Shown here one piece after another: positions 26,214-35,212 of a stretch of DNA of 64,000 nt; the first letter of the stretch is position 1, and the number at the start of each line of letters is the position of its first letter. The position numbers and the translations under genes are program-made. The notes beneath the pieces were generated by a model. The model did no database searches and was not told the origin of the DNA. It was given only the letters and a program-made list of their open reading frames with translations. The stretch is from contig CP131915.1 in NCBI GenBank assembly GCA_030704225.1, positions 3,038,001-3,102,000 of the forward strand, given 5' to 3'. The stretch is from Kosakonia sp. H02 (GTDB lineage Bacteria > Pseudomonadota > Gammaproteobacteria > Enterobacterales > Enterobacteriaceae).

Positions 26214-27110
26214 TTATCCCAGATGTTCGCCGCCGGTCACACCATGCACCTCGGCGGTGACATAGCTCGACTCCTGGCTCGCCAGGTAAACGTAGATGGG
26301 AGCCAGCTCAGCCGGTTGCCCGGCACGTTTGATCGGCGTTTGCTGACCAAACTGCGGCAGTTTCTCCTGCGGCTGACCGCCGGAAATCTGCAACGCGGTC
26401 CAGATAGGCCCCGGTGCCACGATATTCACGCGGATGCCTTTTTCTGCCACCTGTTTTGCCAGCCCACGGCTGTAGTTCAGAATGGCCGCCTTGGTAGAGG
26501 CGTAATCCAACAGGTGTGTGCTTGGCTGATAAGCCTGGATTGACGACGTGGTGATGATGCTACCGCCGCGCGGCAATAACGGAATGGCTTCCTGCGTTAG
26601 CCAGAACAGCGCAAACACGTTCAGCGTGTAGGTCTGCGTGAATTGTTCTGTGGTCAGGTTCGCAATCTCTTCAACCGCGGTTTGTCTGCCGGCGACCAGC
26701 GCCAGAACATCCAGACCGCCAAGCTGCTCTTTGGCTTTGTGCGGCAGCGAGCGGGCAAAAGATTCATCGCTCAGATCGCCTGGGATCAGCACGGCTTTGC
26801 GTCCGGCTGCCTCGATCTGCTCTTTCACCTGCTGGGCATCTTCCTCTTCCGCGGGCAGATAGTTGATGGCGACATCCGCACCTTCACGGGCGTAGGCAAT
26901 CGCCGCTGCGCGGCCAATGCCGGAATCCCCACCAGTTACCAGCGCTTTGCGCCCTTCCAGCCTTCCGCTACCGACGTAGCTGTTTTCGCCACAATCCGGT
27001 ACGGGATCCATTTTTGCCTGTACGCCCGGATAAGGCTGCTTCTGCTTCGGGTATTCACCGGTGTAGTACTGCGTGGTGGGATCCTGAATTTTTGTCTGGT
27101 TAGTTGCCAT
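26214..27110 (-). CDS. yghA: YghA, NADP-dependent short-chain oxidoreductase
   Basis: A 298-residue SDR of the extended-N-terminus type (E. coli YghA 294). It starts with QTKIQDPTTQYYTGEYPKQK, typical of the family. It has nucleotide-binding TGGDSGIGRA and catalytic Ser plus YASTK (Tyr and Lys). Physiological substrate is uncertain. Convergent to exbD across the terminator; same neighbourhood as in E. coli. Confidence 0.94.
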   Translation of the reverse strand: MATNQTKIQDPTTQYYTGEYPKQKQPYPGVQAKMDPVPDCGENSYVGSGRLEGRKALVTGGDSGIGRAAAIAYAREGADVAINYLPAEEEDAQQVKEQIEAAGRKAVLIPGDLSDESFARSLPHKAKEQLGGLDVLALVAGRQTAVEEIANLTTEQFTQTYTLNVFALFWLTQEAIPLLPRGGSIITTSSIQAYQPSTHLLDYASTKAAILNYSRGLAKQVAEKGIRVNIVAPGPIWTALQISGGQPQEKLPQFGQQTPIKRAGQPAELAPIYVYLASQESSYVTAEVHGVTGGEHLG

Positions 27111-27201
27111 TAAGTACCCTCCTTATCGGTTGTCAGTACTTAAGGATAGAAGTTAACGCTGAGTTCGCAGGGCAATTCAGGATTTTCTTGCCAGGGAAAG
27201 G

Positions 27202-27642
27202 TTATTTCGCTTTTGGTTTCTCCGTTGCGCTCTTCTCTTCGAGCGCAACAGTGGTGACCGTCGACGTGCGGTATTCGCCATCGCTCAATTTGCGGCTCAG
27301 GCGCAGCGTTGCCGCTTCCCGTCCAAGTAGATATTGATAATGGGCTTCCAGCCGCCCGAGGATTTTATCGCGCAATTCAGGCTGTTGTTCGATGATGGCG
27401 GCAATGGTCGCGCCGTAAATCTCTTCTTTCACTTGCAGCGGGTAAATTTCGCGGCGATTTTGCCATTTCAGACGTACCAGCGCAGCCGGAATAGAGACCA
27501 GCTCCTGAGCTATTCGCTCAATGGTGGCGTTTTTATTTTGTACCAGCGCGTCGATATTTTGCTTTAAGATAAATTCGTCGCTTTTACTCTCATCATAATT
27601 GATATAGACATTATTATTTTCGACATCAGCCACGTTATTCAT
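27202..27642 (-). CDS. Unrecognised soluble protein, second gene of a coupled pair
   Basis: A 146-residue protein from MNNVADVENNNVYINYDESK. The ATG overlaps the stop of the upstream gene by eight bases, which fixes the start and indicates translational coupling. It is hydrophilic and largely helical (IERIAQELVSIPAALVRLKW, LRDKILGRLEAHYQYLLGRE). There is no signal peptide or TM segment, and the end is Lys/Glu/Thr-rich. I do not recognise a family. It sits between yghA and a divergent membrane-anchored gene, where E. coli K-12 has nothing equivalent that I know. Confidence 0.7.
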   Translation of the reverse strand: MNNVADVENNNVYINYDESKSDEFILKQNIDALVQNKNATIERIAQELVSIPAALVRLKWQNRREIYPLQVKEEIYGATIAAIIEQQPELRDKILGRLEAHYQYLLGREAATLRLSRKLSDGEYRTSTVTTVALEEKSATEKPKAK

Positions 27643-28039
27643 CCCCAAGTTTATAAAACATTGGTGCGTCTTTTTCCCCGGTAACCAGATTAAGCCAAAT
27701 CTCATTCCCTGCTTCATTAATGTGCTGAGTTTTATCGGCAATTATTTTGCTCAAGGTCTGAGCATCGATCTCGCCTTCGGCTTGTAAATCATTAAGTAAA
27801 CGCGCAAAGGACTCAATTTTCACGACTCGGAATAGTCGATCTTTAATATGACGATCGCGTTCTTCGAGCAGCATATTGCGTGATTGGCCAGTGTTGCTGG
27901 CGTTGGCTAATATATTATTCGCATGGTCGGAGAGGGTTCTTTTACCCTGAGTTAAATTAGGCTCTTTTGCTTCGTTTCCTGGCCGGGTTTCAGCGGCAGA
28001 AAGGTGAAATCGTGCCGGGACAAGATTGTCGGGAAGCAT
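27635..28039 (-). CDS. Unrecognised soluble protein, first gene of a coupled pair
   Basis: A 134-residue hydrophilic protein starting MLPDNLVPARFHLSAAETRP. The first 45 residues look disordered (Pro, Asn and Thr rich). The rest is charged and probably helical (EERDRHIKDRLFRVVKIESF, LNDLQAEGEIDAQTLSKIIA). No known motif, signal peptide or TM helix is visible. Its stop is inside the start of the next gene. Local AT content seems above that of neighbouring housekeeping genes, suggesting acquisition. Confidence 0.7.
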   Translation of the reverse strand: MLPDNLVPARFHLSAAETRPGNEAKEPNLTQGKRTLSDHANNILANASNTGQSRNMLLEERDRHIKDRLFRVVKIESFARLLNDLQAEGEIDAQTLSKIIADKTQHINEAGNEIWLNLVTGEKDAPMFYKLGDE

Positions 28040-28142
28040 TTTTATTATCCTTTAATATCAACAAGGAAGAGAATATTTAGCGGGTGAGGTTCGTTGACAA
28101 TATCATGGTGCACTTTTAAAATCAAAAAAAAGGAGTCTGCTC

Positions 28143-28649
28143 ATGAACAGTATTTTTTATTCTGTTATTGCTTTATTGCTGCTGACGGGCGGCGTTTTAT
28201 TATTGATGCGTGAGTACAATAAGAAGAATCCCCTGAGTGAAATTGATAATCAGCTGCCACAGTTACAGCCATTGACAAAAGAGGAGGGCGAAGATCATTT
28301 TTCAGTGTTAATGAACGCGATTACGCCAGTGTGGTACTGGCGCGTTAACCATGAATATATTGATTTTCTTCACGCCACTATTAAACGTATGAACATGGTG
28401 GAAATAAATAACACACCAGGTTTATTTGAAGCACAGCGTCGGTGCAGCGATCTGAATTCCGCAGTGTATAAGTATTATGACAATATAAAAAAACGCTGCG
28501 TGAATGGCGAAAAAGTCTCCGCCGCCGATCTGGACGTACTTAACCTGCGCCAGTGCTTTCGCGAATTCAGCATGGAAGCTTACCCCGCGCTGGTGGTACT
28601 GGTTTGGCCGGAGTATCAGCGGCCATGGGTGAACCCAGAAGAGGTGTAA
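28143..28649 (+). CDS. Unrecognised membrane-anchored protein
   Basis: A 168-residue protein with one N-terminal TM helix (FYSVIALLLLTGGVLLLM, about 5-22), then a soluble domain with aromatic-rich stretches (AITPVWYWRVNHEYIDFLHA). Cys at LNSAVYKYYDNIKKRC and LRQC may be structural. A Shine-Dalgarno AAAGGAG sits before the ATG. It is divergent from the pair at 27202-28039, with about 100 bp between. Together the three form a small accessory unit of unknown role between yghA and yqhA. Confidence 0.72.
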   Translation: MNSIFYSVIALLLLTGGVLLLMREYNKKNPLSEIDNQLPQLQPLTKEEGEDHFSVLMNAITPVWYWRVNHEYIDFLHATIKRMNMVEINNTPGLFEAQRRCSDLNSAVYKYYDNIKKRCVNGEKVSAADLDVLNLRQCFREFSMEAYPALVVLVWPEYQRPWVNPEEV

Positions 28650-28738
28650 TTTTTGTGTTGTTCCGCTGTTGCAAAAGGCTCACCGGGCTGGGCTATACTG
28701 TGCGCCGGTTTTAGCTATTTGACGAGACACGACAGAAC

Positions 28739-29233
28739 ATGGAACGCTTTCTGGAAAACGCAATGTACGCTTCGCGCTGGTTGCTCGCCCCGGTCTATTT
28801 TGGCCTCTCCCTTGCCCTTCTGGCACTGACGGTAAAATTCTTCCAGGAGATTTTTCACGTTATCCCGAACATCTTTTCGCTGGCAGAGTCGGATCTGATC
28901 CTGACACTGCTGTCGCTGGTGGATATGACGCTGGTCGGCGGGCTGCTGGTGATGGTGATGTTTTCCGGTTATGAGAATTTTGTCTCACAACTGGACATCG
29001 CCGAGCATAAAGAGAAGCTGAGCTGGCTGGGTAAAATGGATGCCACCTCGTTAAAAAACAAAGTGGCGGCGTCGATAGTCGCCATCTCCTCGATTCATCT
29101 GCTGCGTGTATTTATGGATGCGAAGAACGTCCCGGACAACAAACTGATGTGGTATGTGATTATCCACCTGACGTTTGTGCTTTCCGCGTTTGTGATGGGG
29201 TATCTGGATCGTTTAACCCGCGGCAAGCATTAA
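28739..29233 (+). CDS. yqhA: YqhA, UPF0114 inner-membrane protein
   Basis: A 164-residue protein matching E. coli YqhA (164) nearly residue for residue: MERFLENAMYASRWLLAPVY, VDMTLVGGLLVMVMFSGYEN and IVAISSIHLLRVFMDAKNVP. Three or four TM helices. Function is unknown. A TATACT at 28694-28699 with TTGCAA 19 bases upstream is a possible promoter. Confidence 0.95.
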   Translation: MERFLENAMYASRWLLAPVYFGLSLALLALTVKFFQEIFHVIPNIFSLAESDLILTLLSLVDMTLVGGLLVMVMFSGYENFVSQLDIAEHKEKLSWLGKMDATSLKNKVAASIVAISSIHLLRVFMDAKNVPDNKLMWYVIIHLTFVLSAFVMGYLDRLTRGKH

Positions 29234-29253
29234 TCAGCGCTTGATGGGGTTTC

Positions 29254-29283
29254 GTAAGCCGGGTAAGCGAAACGCCACCCGGC
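29254..29283. repeat. Single REP-like palindrome
   Basis: GTAAGCCGGGTAAGCG, short loop, CGCCACCCGGC. This is the REP pattern with CCGGG/CCCGG variants, between the convergent yqhA and yghZ genes. Confidence 0.75.
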
Positions 29284-29292
29284 AATACGGTT

Positions 29293-30333
29293 TTACTTAT
29301 CCGACGACGCCTGCCACAAATTCAATTCACCATCGGCAACATGCTTATCAATTTGCGCCAGCTCCTCGGCGCTGAACGTCAGGTTATTCAACGCCTGCAC
29401 ATTCTCCTCAATCTGCTCTGGTCGGCTGGCACCAATCAACACTGACGTCACTCGCGCATCTTTCAACAACCAGCTCAGCGCCATCTGCGCCATCGACTGG
29501 CCGCGACGCTGCGCCATTTCATTCAGCAGACGCAGGCTAGTAAGATTGGCTTCGGTCAGCATTTTCTCTGTCAGGCCACGCGCTTTCTTCCCTTCACGCT
29601 CCATCCTCGAACCTTGCGGAATACCGTTCAGGTATTTACCGGTCAGCAACCCTTGCGCCAGCGGCGTAAAGGCAATGCAGCCGACGCCATTGTCTTCCAG
29701 CGTATCCAGCAGGCCGGTTTTATCCACCCAACGGTTCAGTAAGTTGTATGAAGGTTGATGGATAAGCAGAGGGATCTTCCACTCTTTTAACAGCGCCACC
29801 ATCTGTTGCGTGCGTTCGGTGGAATAAGAGGAGATGCCCACATACAGCGCTTTACCGCTTTGCACTGCCTGTGCGAGCGCGGCGGCGGTCTCTTCCATCG
29901 GTGTTTTTTCATCCACACGGTGTGAATAGAAAATATCGACATACTCCACGCCCATGCGCTTCAGGCTCTGATCGAGGCTGGCAAGCAGGTATTTACGCGA
30001 GCCGCCAGAGCCGTATGGGCCGGGCCACATATCGTAACCAGCCTTGGTGGAAATAATAATTTCATCGCGATATTGGGCGAAATCATCACGTAATAAACGG
30101 CCAAAATTCACTTCCGCGCTGCCCGCCGGCGGCCCGTAGTTATTGGCTAAATCAAAGTGGGTAATACCCAGATCAAATGCTTTACGCACCAGGGCACGCT
30201 GTGAATCAAGGGTATTTGCGTGTCCAAAACTGTGCCACAAACCGAGCGAAAGCGCAGGCAGTTGCAGGCCGCTTTTGCCGCAGTAACGATACTGCATCTG
30301 TTCGTAGCGCTGGGGGTTGGCGAAGCCAGGCAT
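29293..30333 (-). CDS. yghZ: YghZ (Gpr), L-glyceraldehyde 3-phosphate reductase
   Basis: A 346-residue aldo-keto reductase of the AKR14 type, E. coli length. The start MPGFANPQRYEQMQYRYCGK follows a GGAGA ribosome site; 15 further upstream codons are not conserved. AKR residues are visible: FDLANNYGP (Asp, Tyr), ISTKAGYDMWPGPYG (Lys) and FYSHRVDEKTP (His). In E. coli it reduces L-glyceraldehyde 3-phosphate and methylglyoxal. Confidence 0.96.
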   Translation of the reverse strand: MPGFANPQRYEQMQYRYCGKSGLQLPALSLGLWHSFGHANTLDSQRALVRKAFDLGITHFDLANNYGPPAGSAEVNFGRLLRDDFAQYRDEIIISTKAGYDMWPGPYGSGGSRKYLLASLDQSLKRMGVEYVDIFYSHRVDEKTPMEETAAALAQAVQSGKALYVGISSYSTERTQQMVALLKEWKIPLLIHQPSYNLLNRWVDKTGLLDTLEDNGVGCIAFTPLAQGLLTGKYLNGIPQGSRMEREGKKARGLTEKMLTEANLTSLRLLNEMAQRRGQSMAQMALSWLLKDARVTSVLIGASRPEQIEENVQALNNLTFSAEELAQIDKHVADGELNLWQASSDK

Positions 30334-31119
30334 GATGTCTCCTTTCTTATCTATCTTGTAGAGGTAAATTCGAAACAACGTTTCTATCTTACGTCTGATT
30401 TCAGAACATCAAAAGGCCAGGGTTGTATCAGAGTATTTTTACCAAAAAACAGCGGCAAATAAGGGTAAGTGGATAAGCTTAATGCGGCGTTTAATTTCCT
30501 TTAGGAAGGGCTTAAAGCTACGAAAATTCCTGGGAGAATGGGATAAAAACCAGGCAGAGTGAATCTCTTTTGCACGCCGGAAAATAAGCATTCCCTGTGC
30601 CAATATAAGCAGATGTGATTGCTGCCGTGACGCAACGATCATCACGATCACCGCTGTAGCGCGCATAGTTACTGCCTTTTTCGTCTTCCTTACACGCCTG
30701 GAATCTCTTAAATGCGTGTGAAAAAGCATCTGTTTTAACAATGCTTAACTCTTAATTAAATGCAGCTAAATATAGCTGGCTATATAATTTTAGCGCCCTT
30801 TTAAAACATGGTGAATATAAACCAGACGATATGGATTGACTTAATTGTGTGGTGTGAAATGGCTCTTTTAAATAACAGGCAGAAAACTCATTTGTATTTT
30901 TTTTCAAACTTAAGTGTTTTATTTTTTATAAATGAAAAGCAGTTGTTATGCGAGATCTTGAAAATATATTTATATTTAATATCAATAGCTTAAAATAATT
31001 TTATGGTGCTTATTGGTGCATCAAAACGTTAGCAGAATAACAATTTCCAGCGCCACGATTTTCGCTATATACGTAAAAAAACAGGGTTCTTTTTTTTATC
31101 AAAAATTTTATGTCGGGCA
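30334..31119. other. AT-rich gap with no convincing gene
   Basis: About 790 bases between yghZ and the chemoreceptor promoter. From about 30,740 the sequence is strongly AT-rich, with many homopolymer runs. A 100-codon minus-strand reading frame (30439-30741) and a 61-codon + frame (30808-30993) lack recognisable similarity or good ribosome sites. I see no hairpin-plus-T-tract pattern. The stretch may be a scar of lost or transferred DNA. Confidence 0.5.
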
Positions 31120-31146
31120 TACATATTCCCTAAAACGTGCCGATAA
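31120..31146 (+). promoter_or_regulatory. Candidate sigma-28 (FliA) promoter of the chemoreceptor gene
   Basis: TACATATT, 11-base spacer, GCCGATAA. The -10 is a perfect match to the flagellar consensus TAAAGTTT-N11-GCCGATAA; the -35 matches 5 of 8. A 7-bp hairpin (31157-31174, TCTCGCC/GGCGAGA) lies just downstream in the leader. Confidence 0.75.
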
Positions 31147-31201
31147 AGGTGATAACTCTCGCCCGCAGGCGAGAAGGTACCTTCACCGCAAGGATAATAT
31201 T

Positions 31202-32851
31202 ATGAATATGCTTCGCAATTTTACGATACGCGCCGTGATGCTGGTGATCCTTGGGATCTTCGGTGTGCTGTGGTCGGGCGTCGGTCTGTATAGCGTTTTT
31301 TCACTGTCAAAAGTGGCTGACGGCAATGAAGTCGATCGCCAGTTAGTGACACAAATGACGCTTCTTAGCCAGGGGAATGATCAGTACTTTCGGTTTGTAA
31401 CGCGTCTTAGTCGCGCAATGGAAGCCAGGGCTGCGGGCGGCACACCGGATTTAGCACAGGTTCAACAGGCGCTGGATAACATGGCCCGTCGTCTGACGGA
31501 CTTCAAAGCCGCCTCGCCAGGCCCGATGGATCCGAAAGTCTCCGAACAGGTGATCTCGGGCTGGCAGGCGCTGCTGGACCAGGGCATTGCCCCGCAAATG
31601 CAACTGGCACAGCAAGGTTCACCGGAGGCGTACCGCAAACAGGCCAACGATGTCACGCCAGCGCTGAGCCGCAATTTTGGCAGCGCGACGGAAAGTTTTA
31701 ACAAAGCTGCCAGCGTGATGCTGGATGAAACCCGCGTGATGGTTGATCACCAGACCACCACCACCCGTGCGGCGATCATTATCGCGATGGTGATTGGCCT
31801 GCTGATCCTGCTGTTCACGGATCGTTATCTGGTCACCATGCTGGTAAAACCGCTGAACCGCATTCGCGCCCATTTCAAATTGATGGCGCAGGGCGATCTC
31901 AGCCATCCGCTGGAAGATATGGGGCGTAACTGCGTCGGCCAGGTGATCCCGCTGCTATTAGCCATGCAGGACAGCCTGCGTGAAGCGGTGAGCAGTATTC
32001 GCAGCGGCAGCGAAAATATCTGGCGTGGCGCATCTGAAATCTCAACCGGCAATAACGACCTCTCTTCGCGTACTGAAGAGCAGGCCGCCGCGCTGGAAGA
32101 GACCGCTGCCAGCATGGAAGAGTTGACCTCCACAGTTAAACTGAACGCCGATAACGCTAACCAGGCCAGTGAACTGGCAGAAGTGGCCTCCGTCACCGCC
32201 AGCAAAGGCGGGGCGCTGGTGAAAGAAGTTATCAGCACGATGGATGGCATCTCCGCGAGCTCGAAGAAAATTGCGGAAATCACCAACGTTATCAACAGCA
32301 TTGCTTTCCAGACCAATATTCTGGCGCTCAACGCCGCCGTTGAAGCGGCGCGCGCCGGTGAACAAGGCCGCGGCTTTGCGGTTGTCGCTGGCGAAGTGCG
32401 TAACCTTGCCAGCCGCAGTGCGGACGCGGCGAAAGAGATCGAAACGCTGATCGCAGACTCCGTAAACCGCGTGGACAAAGGGGCAAAACTGGTTAACGAC
32501 ACCGGCACAACCATGGAAGGCATCCTGCGTGCGGTTAAAGAAGTGACCACCATCATGAAAGAGATTGCTTCCGCTTCTGTTGAACAAAGCAAAGGCATCT
32601 CGCAGGTGGGCGTGGCGATTAGCCAGATGGACAGCGTAACGCAGCAGAACGCCTCGCTGGTGGAGGAAATTTCCGCTGCCGCCGCGGCGCTGGAGCGCCA
32701 GACTGAAGAGTTGCAACGTTCCGTTCAGCAGTTCCGTCTTTCCAGTGAAGATCAGCACAAACCCGCTGCGTCTGCGCTGCTTAAACCGGATCTGTCCCGT
32801 GGGAATGTGCGCAAATCTGCTGCGTCGACGGATGAATGGGTGGCGTTTTAA
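31202..32851 (+). CDS. Methyl-accepting chemotaxis protein (Tar/Tsr-like)
   Basis: 549 residues from MNMLRNFTIRAVM, with a Shine-Dalgarno AAGGA about 7 bases ahead. Longer upstream reading-frame extension covers the promoter. The order is TM1 (about 8-32), a periplasmic four-helix ligand domain, TM2 (about 187-207), HAMP and a long signalling coiled coil. The invariant hairpin tip is FQTNILALNAAVEAARAGEQ. The C-terminal EWVAF fits the xWxxF pentapeptide that tethers CheR/CheB. Ligand not predictable. A sigma-28 promoter and strong terminator frame it as a single-gene unit. Confidence 0.93.
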   Translation: MNMLRNFTIRAVMLVILGIFGVLWSGVGLYSVFSLSKVADGNEVDRQLVTQMTLLSQGNDQYFRFVTRLSRAMEARAAGGTPDLAQVQQALDNMARRLTDFKAASPGPMDPKVSEQVISGWQALLDQGIAPQMQLAQQGSPEAYRKQANDVTPALSRNFGSATESFNKAASVMLDETRVMVDHQTTTTRAAIIIAMVIGLLILLFTDRYLVTMLVKPLNRIRAHFKLMAQGDLSHPLEDMGRNCVGQVIPLLLAMQDSLREAVSSIRSGSENIWRGASEISTGNNDLSSRTEEQAAALEETAASMEELTSTVKLNADNANQASELAEVASVTASKGGALVKEVISTMDGISASSKKIAEITNVINSIAFQTNILALNAAVEAARAGEQGRGFAVVAGEVRNLASRSADAAKEIETLIADSVNRVDKGAKLVNDTGTTMEGILRAVKEVTTIMKEIASASVEQSKGISQVGVAISQMDSVTQQNASLVEEISAAAAALERQTEELQRSVQQFRLSSEDQHKPAASALLKPDLSRGNVRKSAASTDEWVAF

Positions 32852-32905
32852 ATCGTACAACCCTGTGAATTAGCACGTTTTGCTCATGGTGGTGTTTTCG
32901 TTTGT

Positions 32906-32941
32906 GAAGGTCACTTATGTCGGAAGTGACCTTCTTTTTTT
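32906..32941 (+). terminator. Rho-independent terminator of the chemoreceptor gene
   Basis: GAAGGTCACTT, 7-base loop, AAGTGACCTTC followed by TTTTTTT. An 11-bp stem with T tract, isolating the gene from the hyb operon. Confidence 0.93.
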
Positions 32942-33110
32942 AATTTCATAAAACCCAAAAACCCTTTTTTAAGTATGCCTACTTTCGCCTCCCGTCGTTT
33001 TTTGCATAATGACCCTGTTTTTTATGTGATTAATTGTCGGGGCGATCGCAGCATTCCCCTACCAAATGGGAGGAGAATATTCTTAGTCCGGGCTAAGGGA
33101 AAACCAACAC

Positions 33111-34229
33111 ATGGCAGGAGAAAACCAGGCTTTCGCCTCTTCAGGTGTCAGTCGTCGTGATTTTATGAAGTTGTGTGCCGCACTGGCGGCCACTATGGGG
33201 CTAAGCAGCAAAGCGGCAGCAGAAATGGTCGACGCCGTCAGCCATCCGCAGCGTCCACCGGTTATCTGGATTGGCGCGCAGGAGTGCACTGGCTGTACGG
33301 AATCTCTGCTTCGCGCCACCCATCCCACCGTCGAAAATCTCGTGCTGGAAACCATTTCACTCGAATACCACGAAGTGCTTTCCGCCGCTTTTGGTCATCA
33401 GGCCGAAGAGAACAAACACCGCGCGCTGGAGCAGTACAAAGGTCAGTACGTGCTGGTGGTCGACGGCTCGATCCCGATGAAAGACGGTGGCATTTACTGC
33501 ATGGTGGCCGGGGAACCGATCGTTGAGCATATTCGCAAAGCGGCGGAAAACGCGGCAGCGATAATTGCCATCGGCTCTTGTGCCGCCTGGGGCGGTGTTG
33601 CAGCGGCGGGCGTCAACCCCACCGGTGCGGTCAGCCTGCAACAGGTGCTGCCCGGCAAAACCGTGATTAACATTCCCGGCTGTCCGCCGAACCCGCAAAA
33701 CTTTCTTGCCACCGTGGCGCATATCATCACCTTCGGCAAACCCCCGGCGCTGGATACGAAAAACCGCCCCAGCTTTGCTTACGGTCGGCTGATCCATGAA
33801 CACTGCGAGCGCCGCCCGCATTTCGACGCCGGTCGTTTCGCCAAAGCCTTTGGCGATCAGGGTCATCGTGAAGGCTGGTGTCTCTATCACTTAGGCTGCA
33901 AAGGCCCGGAAACCTGGGGTAACTGCTCCACGCTGCAATTTTGCGATGTCGGCGGTGCCTGGCCTGTCGCCATCGGCCACCCGTGTTATGGCTGCAACGA
34001 AGAAGGTGTCGGTTTCCATAAAGGCATTTCCCAGCTTGCCCATGTGGAGAACCCGACACCGCGCGTCGACAAACCGGACGTCAGGATGAAAGAGGGCGGG
34101 GCAGTTTCAGCCACCGCTGTCGGGCTACTTGGCGGCGTGGTCGGCCTGGTCGGCGGTGTGGGTGTGATGACCGTGCGCGAGCTTGGTCGCCAGCAGAAGA
34201 AAAACGACGCGGATTCGCAGGGAGACTAG
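33111..34229 (+). CDS. hybO: Hydrogenase-2 small subunit
   Basis: A 372-residue protein (E. coli HybO 372) with twin-arginine signal SRRDFMKLCAALAAT near residues 14-28. Cluster ligands begin at GAQECTGCTESLLRATHPT, and IPGCPPNP and the C-terminal CKGPETWGNCSTLQFCDVGG and HPCYGC supply further cysteines. A hydrophobic C-terminal helix (GLLGGVVGLVGGVGVMTV) anchors it in the membrane. It relays electrons between the NiFe site in HybC and HybA/HybB. First gene of the operon; the ribosome site before the ATG is weak. Confidence 0.97.
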   Translation: MAGENQAFASSGVSRRDFMKLCAALAATMGLSSKAAAEMVDAVSHPQRPPVIWIGAQECTGCTESLLRATHPTVENLVLETISLEYHEVLSAAFGHQAEENKHRALEQYKGQYVLVVDGSIPMKDGGIYCMVAGEPIVEHIRKAAENAAAIIAIGSCAAWGGVAAAGVNPTGAVSLQQVLPGKTVINIPGCPPNPQNFLATVAHIITFGKPPALDTKNRPSFAYGRLIHEHCERRPHFDAGRFAKAFGDQGHREGWCLYHLGCKGPETWGNCSTLQFCDVGGAWPVAIGHPCYGCNEEGVGFHKGISQLAHVENPTPRVDKPDVRMKEGGAVSATAVGLLGGVVGLVGGVGVMTVRELGRQQKKNDADSQGD

Positions 34230-34231
34230 CC

Positions 34232-35212
34232 GTGAACAGACGTGATTTTCTCAAAGTAGCGTCCGGCGGGGCGCTGCTGCTGGGGGGATCGTCCGCGAGT
34301 TGTGCCGCGGCGCTTAACCGCCCGCCGATCCCCGGCGCGCTGGGTATGCTCTACGACTCCACACTCTGCGTCGGTTGCCAGGCCTGCGTCACGCGCTGCC
34401 AGGATATCAACACGCCGCAGCGCAACCCGCAAGGCGAACAAACCTGGTCGAATAACGACAAACTCTCGCCTTACACCAACAACATCATTCAGGTCTGGCA
34501 CAGCGGCAACGGCCAGAATAAAGACCAACTGCAAGACGGCTACGCCTATATCAAAAAGCAGTGCATGCACTGTGTCGATGCCAACTGTGTTTCCGTCTGC
34601 CCGGTGCAGGCGCTGAAAAAAGACGGCAAAACCGGCATCGTCCATTACGACGCCAGCGTCTGTACCGGCTGTCGTTACTGCATGGTGGCCTGTCCGTTCG
34701 ACGTACCGAAGTATGACTACAACAACCCCTTCGGCGCGCTGCACAAGTGTGAACTCTGCAACCAGAAAGGCGTTGAACGGCTGGATAACGGCGAACTGCC
34801 CGGCTGTGTTGAAGTCTGCCCGGCGGGCGCGGTGATCTTCGGCACCCGCGAAGAACTGCTGGACGAGGCGAAAAAGCGCCTCGCGCTGAAACCCGGCTCT
34901 CAGTACGCCTACCCGCGTCAAACCCTGCAAACCGGGGATGCTTATCGGCACACTGTCGCCAGCTACTACCCGCATCTTTATGGTGAAAACGAGGGCGGCG
35001 GTACGCAGGTGCTGGTGCTTTCCGGCGTGCCGTATGAAGCGTTGGGCCTGCCAGTGCTGGACGATTTAGCCACCGGCGCGCGTTCTGAACACGTTCAGCA
35101 CACGGTCTACAAAGGCATGATGTTGCCGCTTGCCGTGCTGGTCGGGTTGACCGCGCTGGTGCGGCGCAACACGAAAAATGATCATCACGATGGAGGTGAC
35201 CATGAGTCATGA
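34232..35212 (+). CDS. hybA: HybA, periplasmic ferredoxin-like electron carrier
   Basis: A 326-residue protein starting at GTG two bases after hybO, with GGAG as ribosome site. MNRRDFLKVAS is a Tat signal. Four cysteine clusters bind 4Fe-4S centres: CVGCQACVTRC, CMHCVDANCVSVCP, CTGCRYCMVACP and CELCNQKGVERLDNGELPGC. A C-terminal hydrophobic helix (MLPLAVLVGLTALV) anchors it. It connects HybOC to the quinone-linked HybB. Confidence 0.97.
   Translation: MNRRDFLKVASGGALLLGGSSASCAAALNRPPIPGALGMLYDSTLCVGCQACVTRCQDINTPQRNPQGEQTWSNNDKLSPYTNNIIQVWHSGNGQNKDQLQDGYAYIKKQCMHCVDANCVSVCPVQALKKDGKTGIVHYDASVCTGCRYCMVACPFDVPKYDYNNPFGALHKCELCNQKGVERLDNGELPGCVEVCPAGAVIFGTREELLDEAKKRLALKPGSQYAYPRQTLQTGDAYRHTVASYYPHLYGENEGGGTQVLVLSGVPYEALGLPVLDDLATGARSEHVQHTVYKGMMLPLAVLVGLTALVRRNTKNDHHDGGDHES

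Noticed and set aside
30439..30741. 100-codon minus-strand frame upstream of the chemoreceptor
   Set aside because: No recognisable similarity, no good ribosome site, and a composition unlike coding sequence.
34226..34975. Minus-strand frame opposite hybA
   Set aside because: Antisense shadow of a strongly conserved ferredoxin gene in a GC-rich region.
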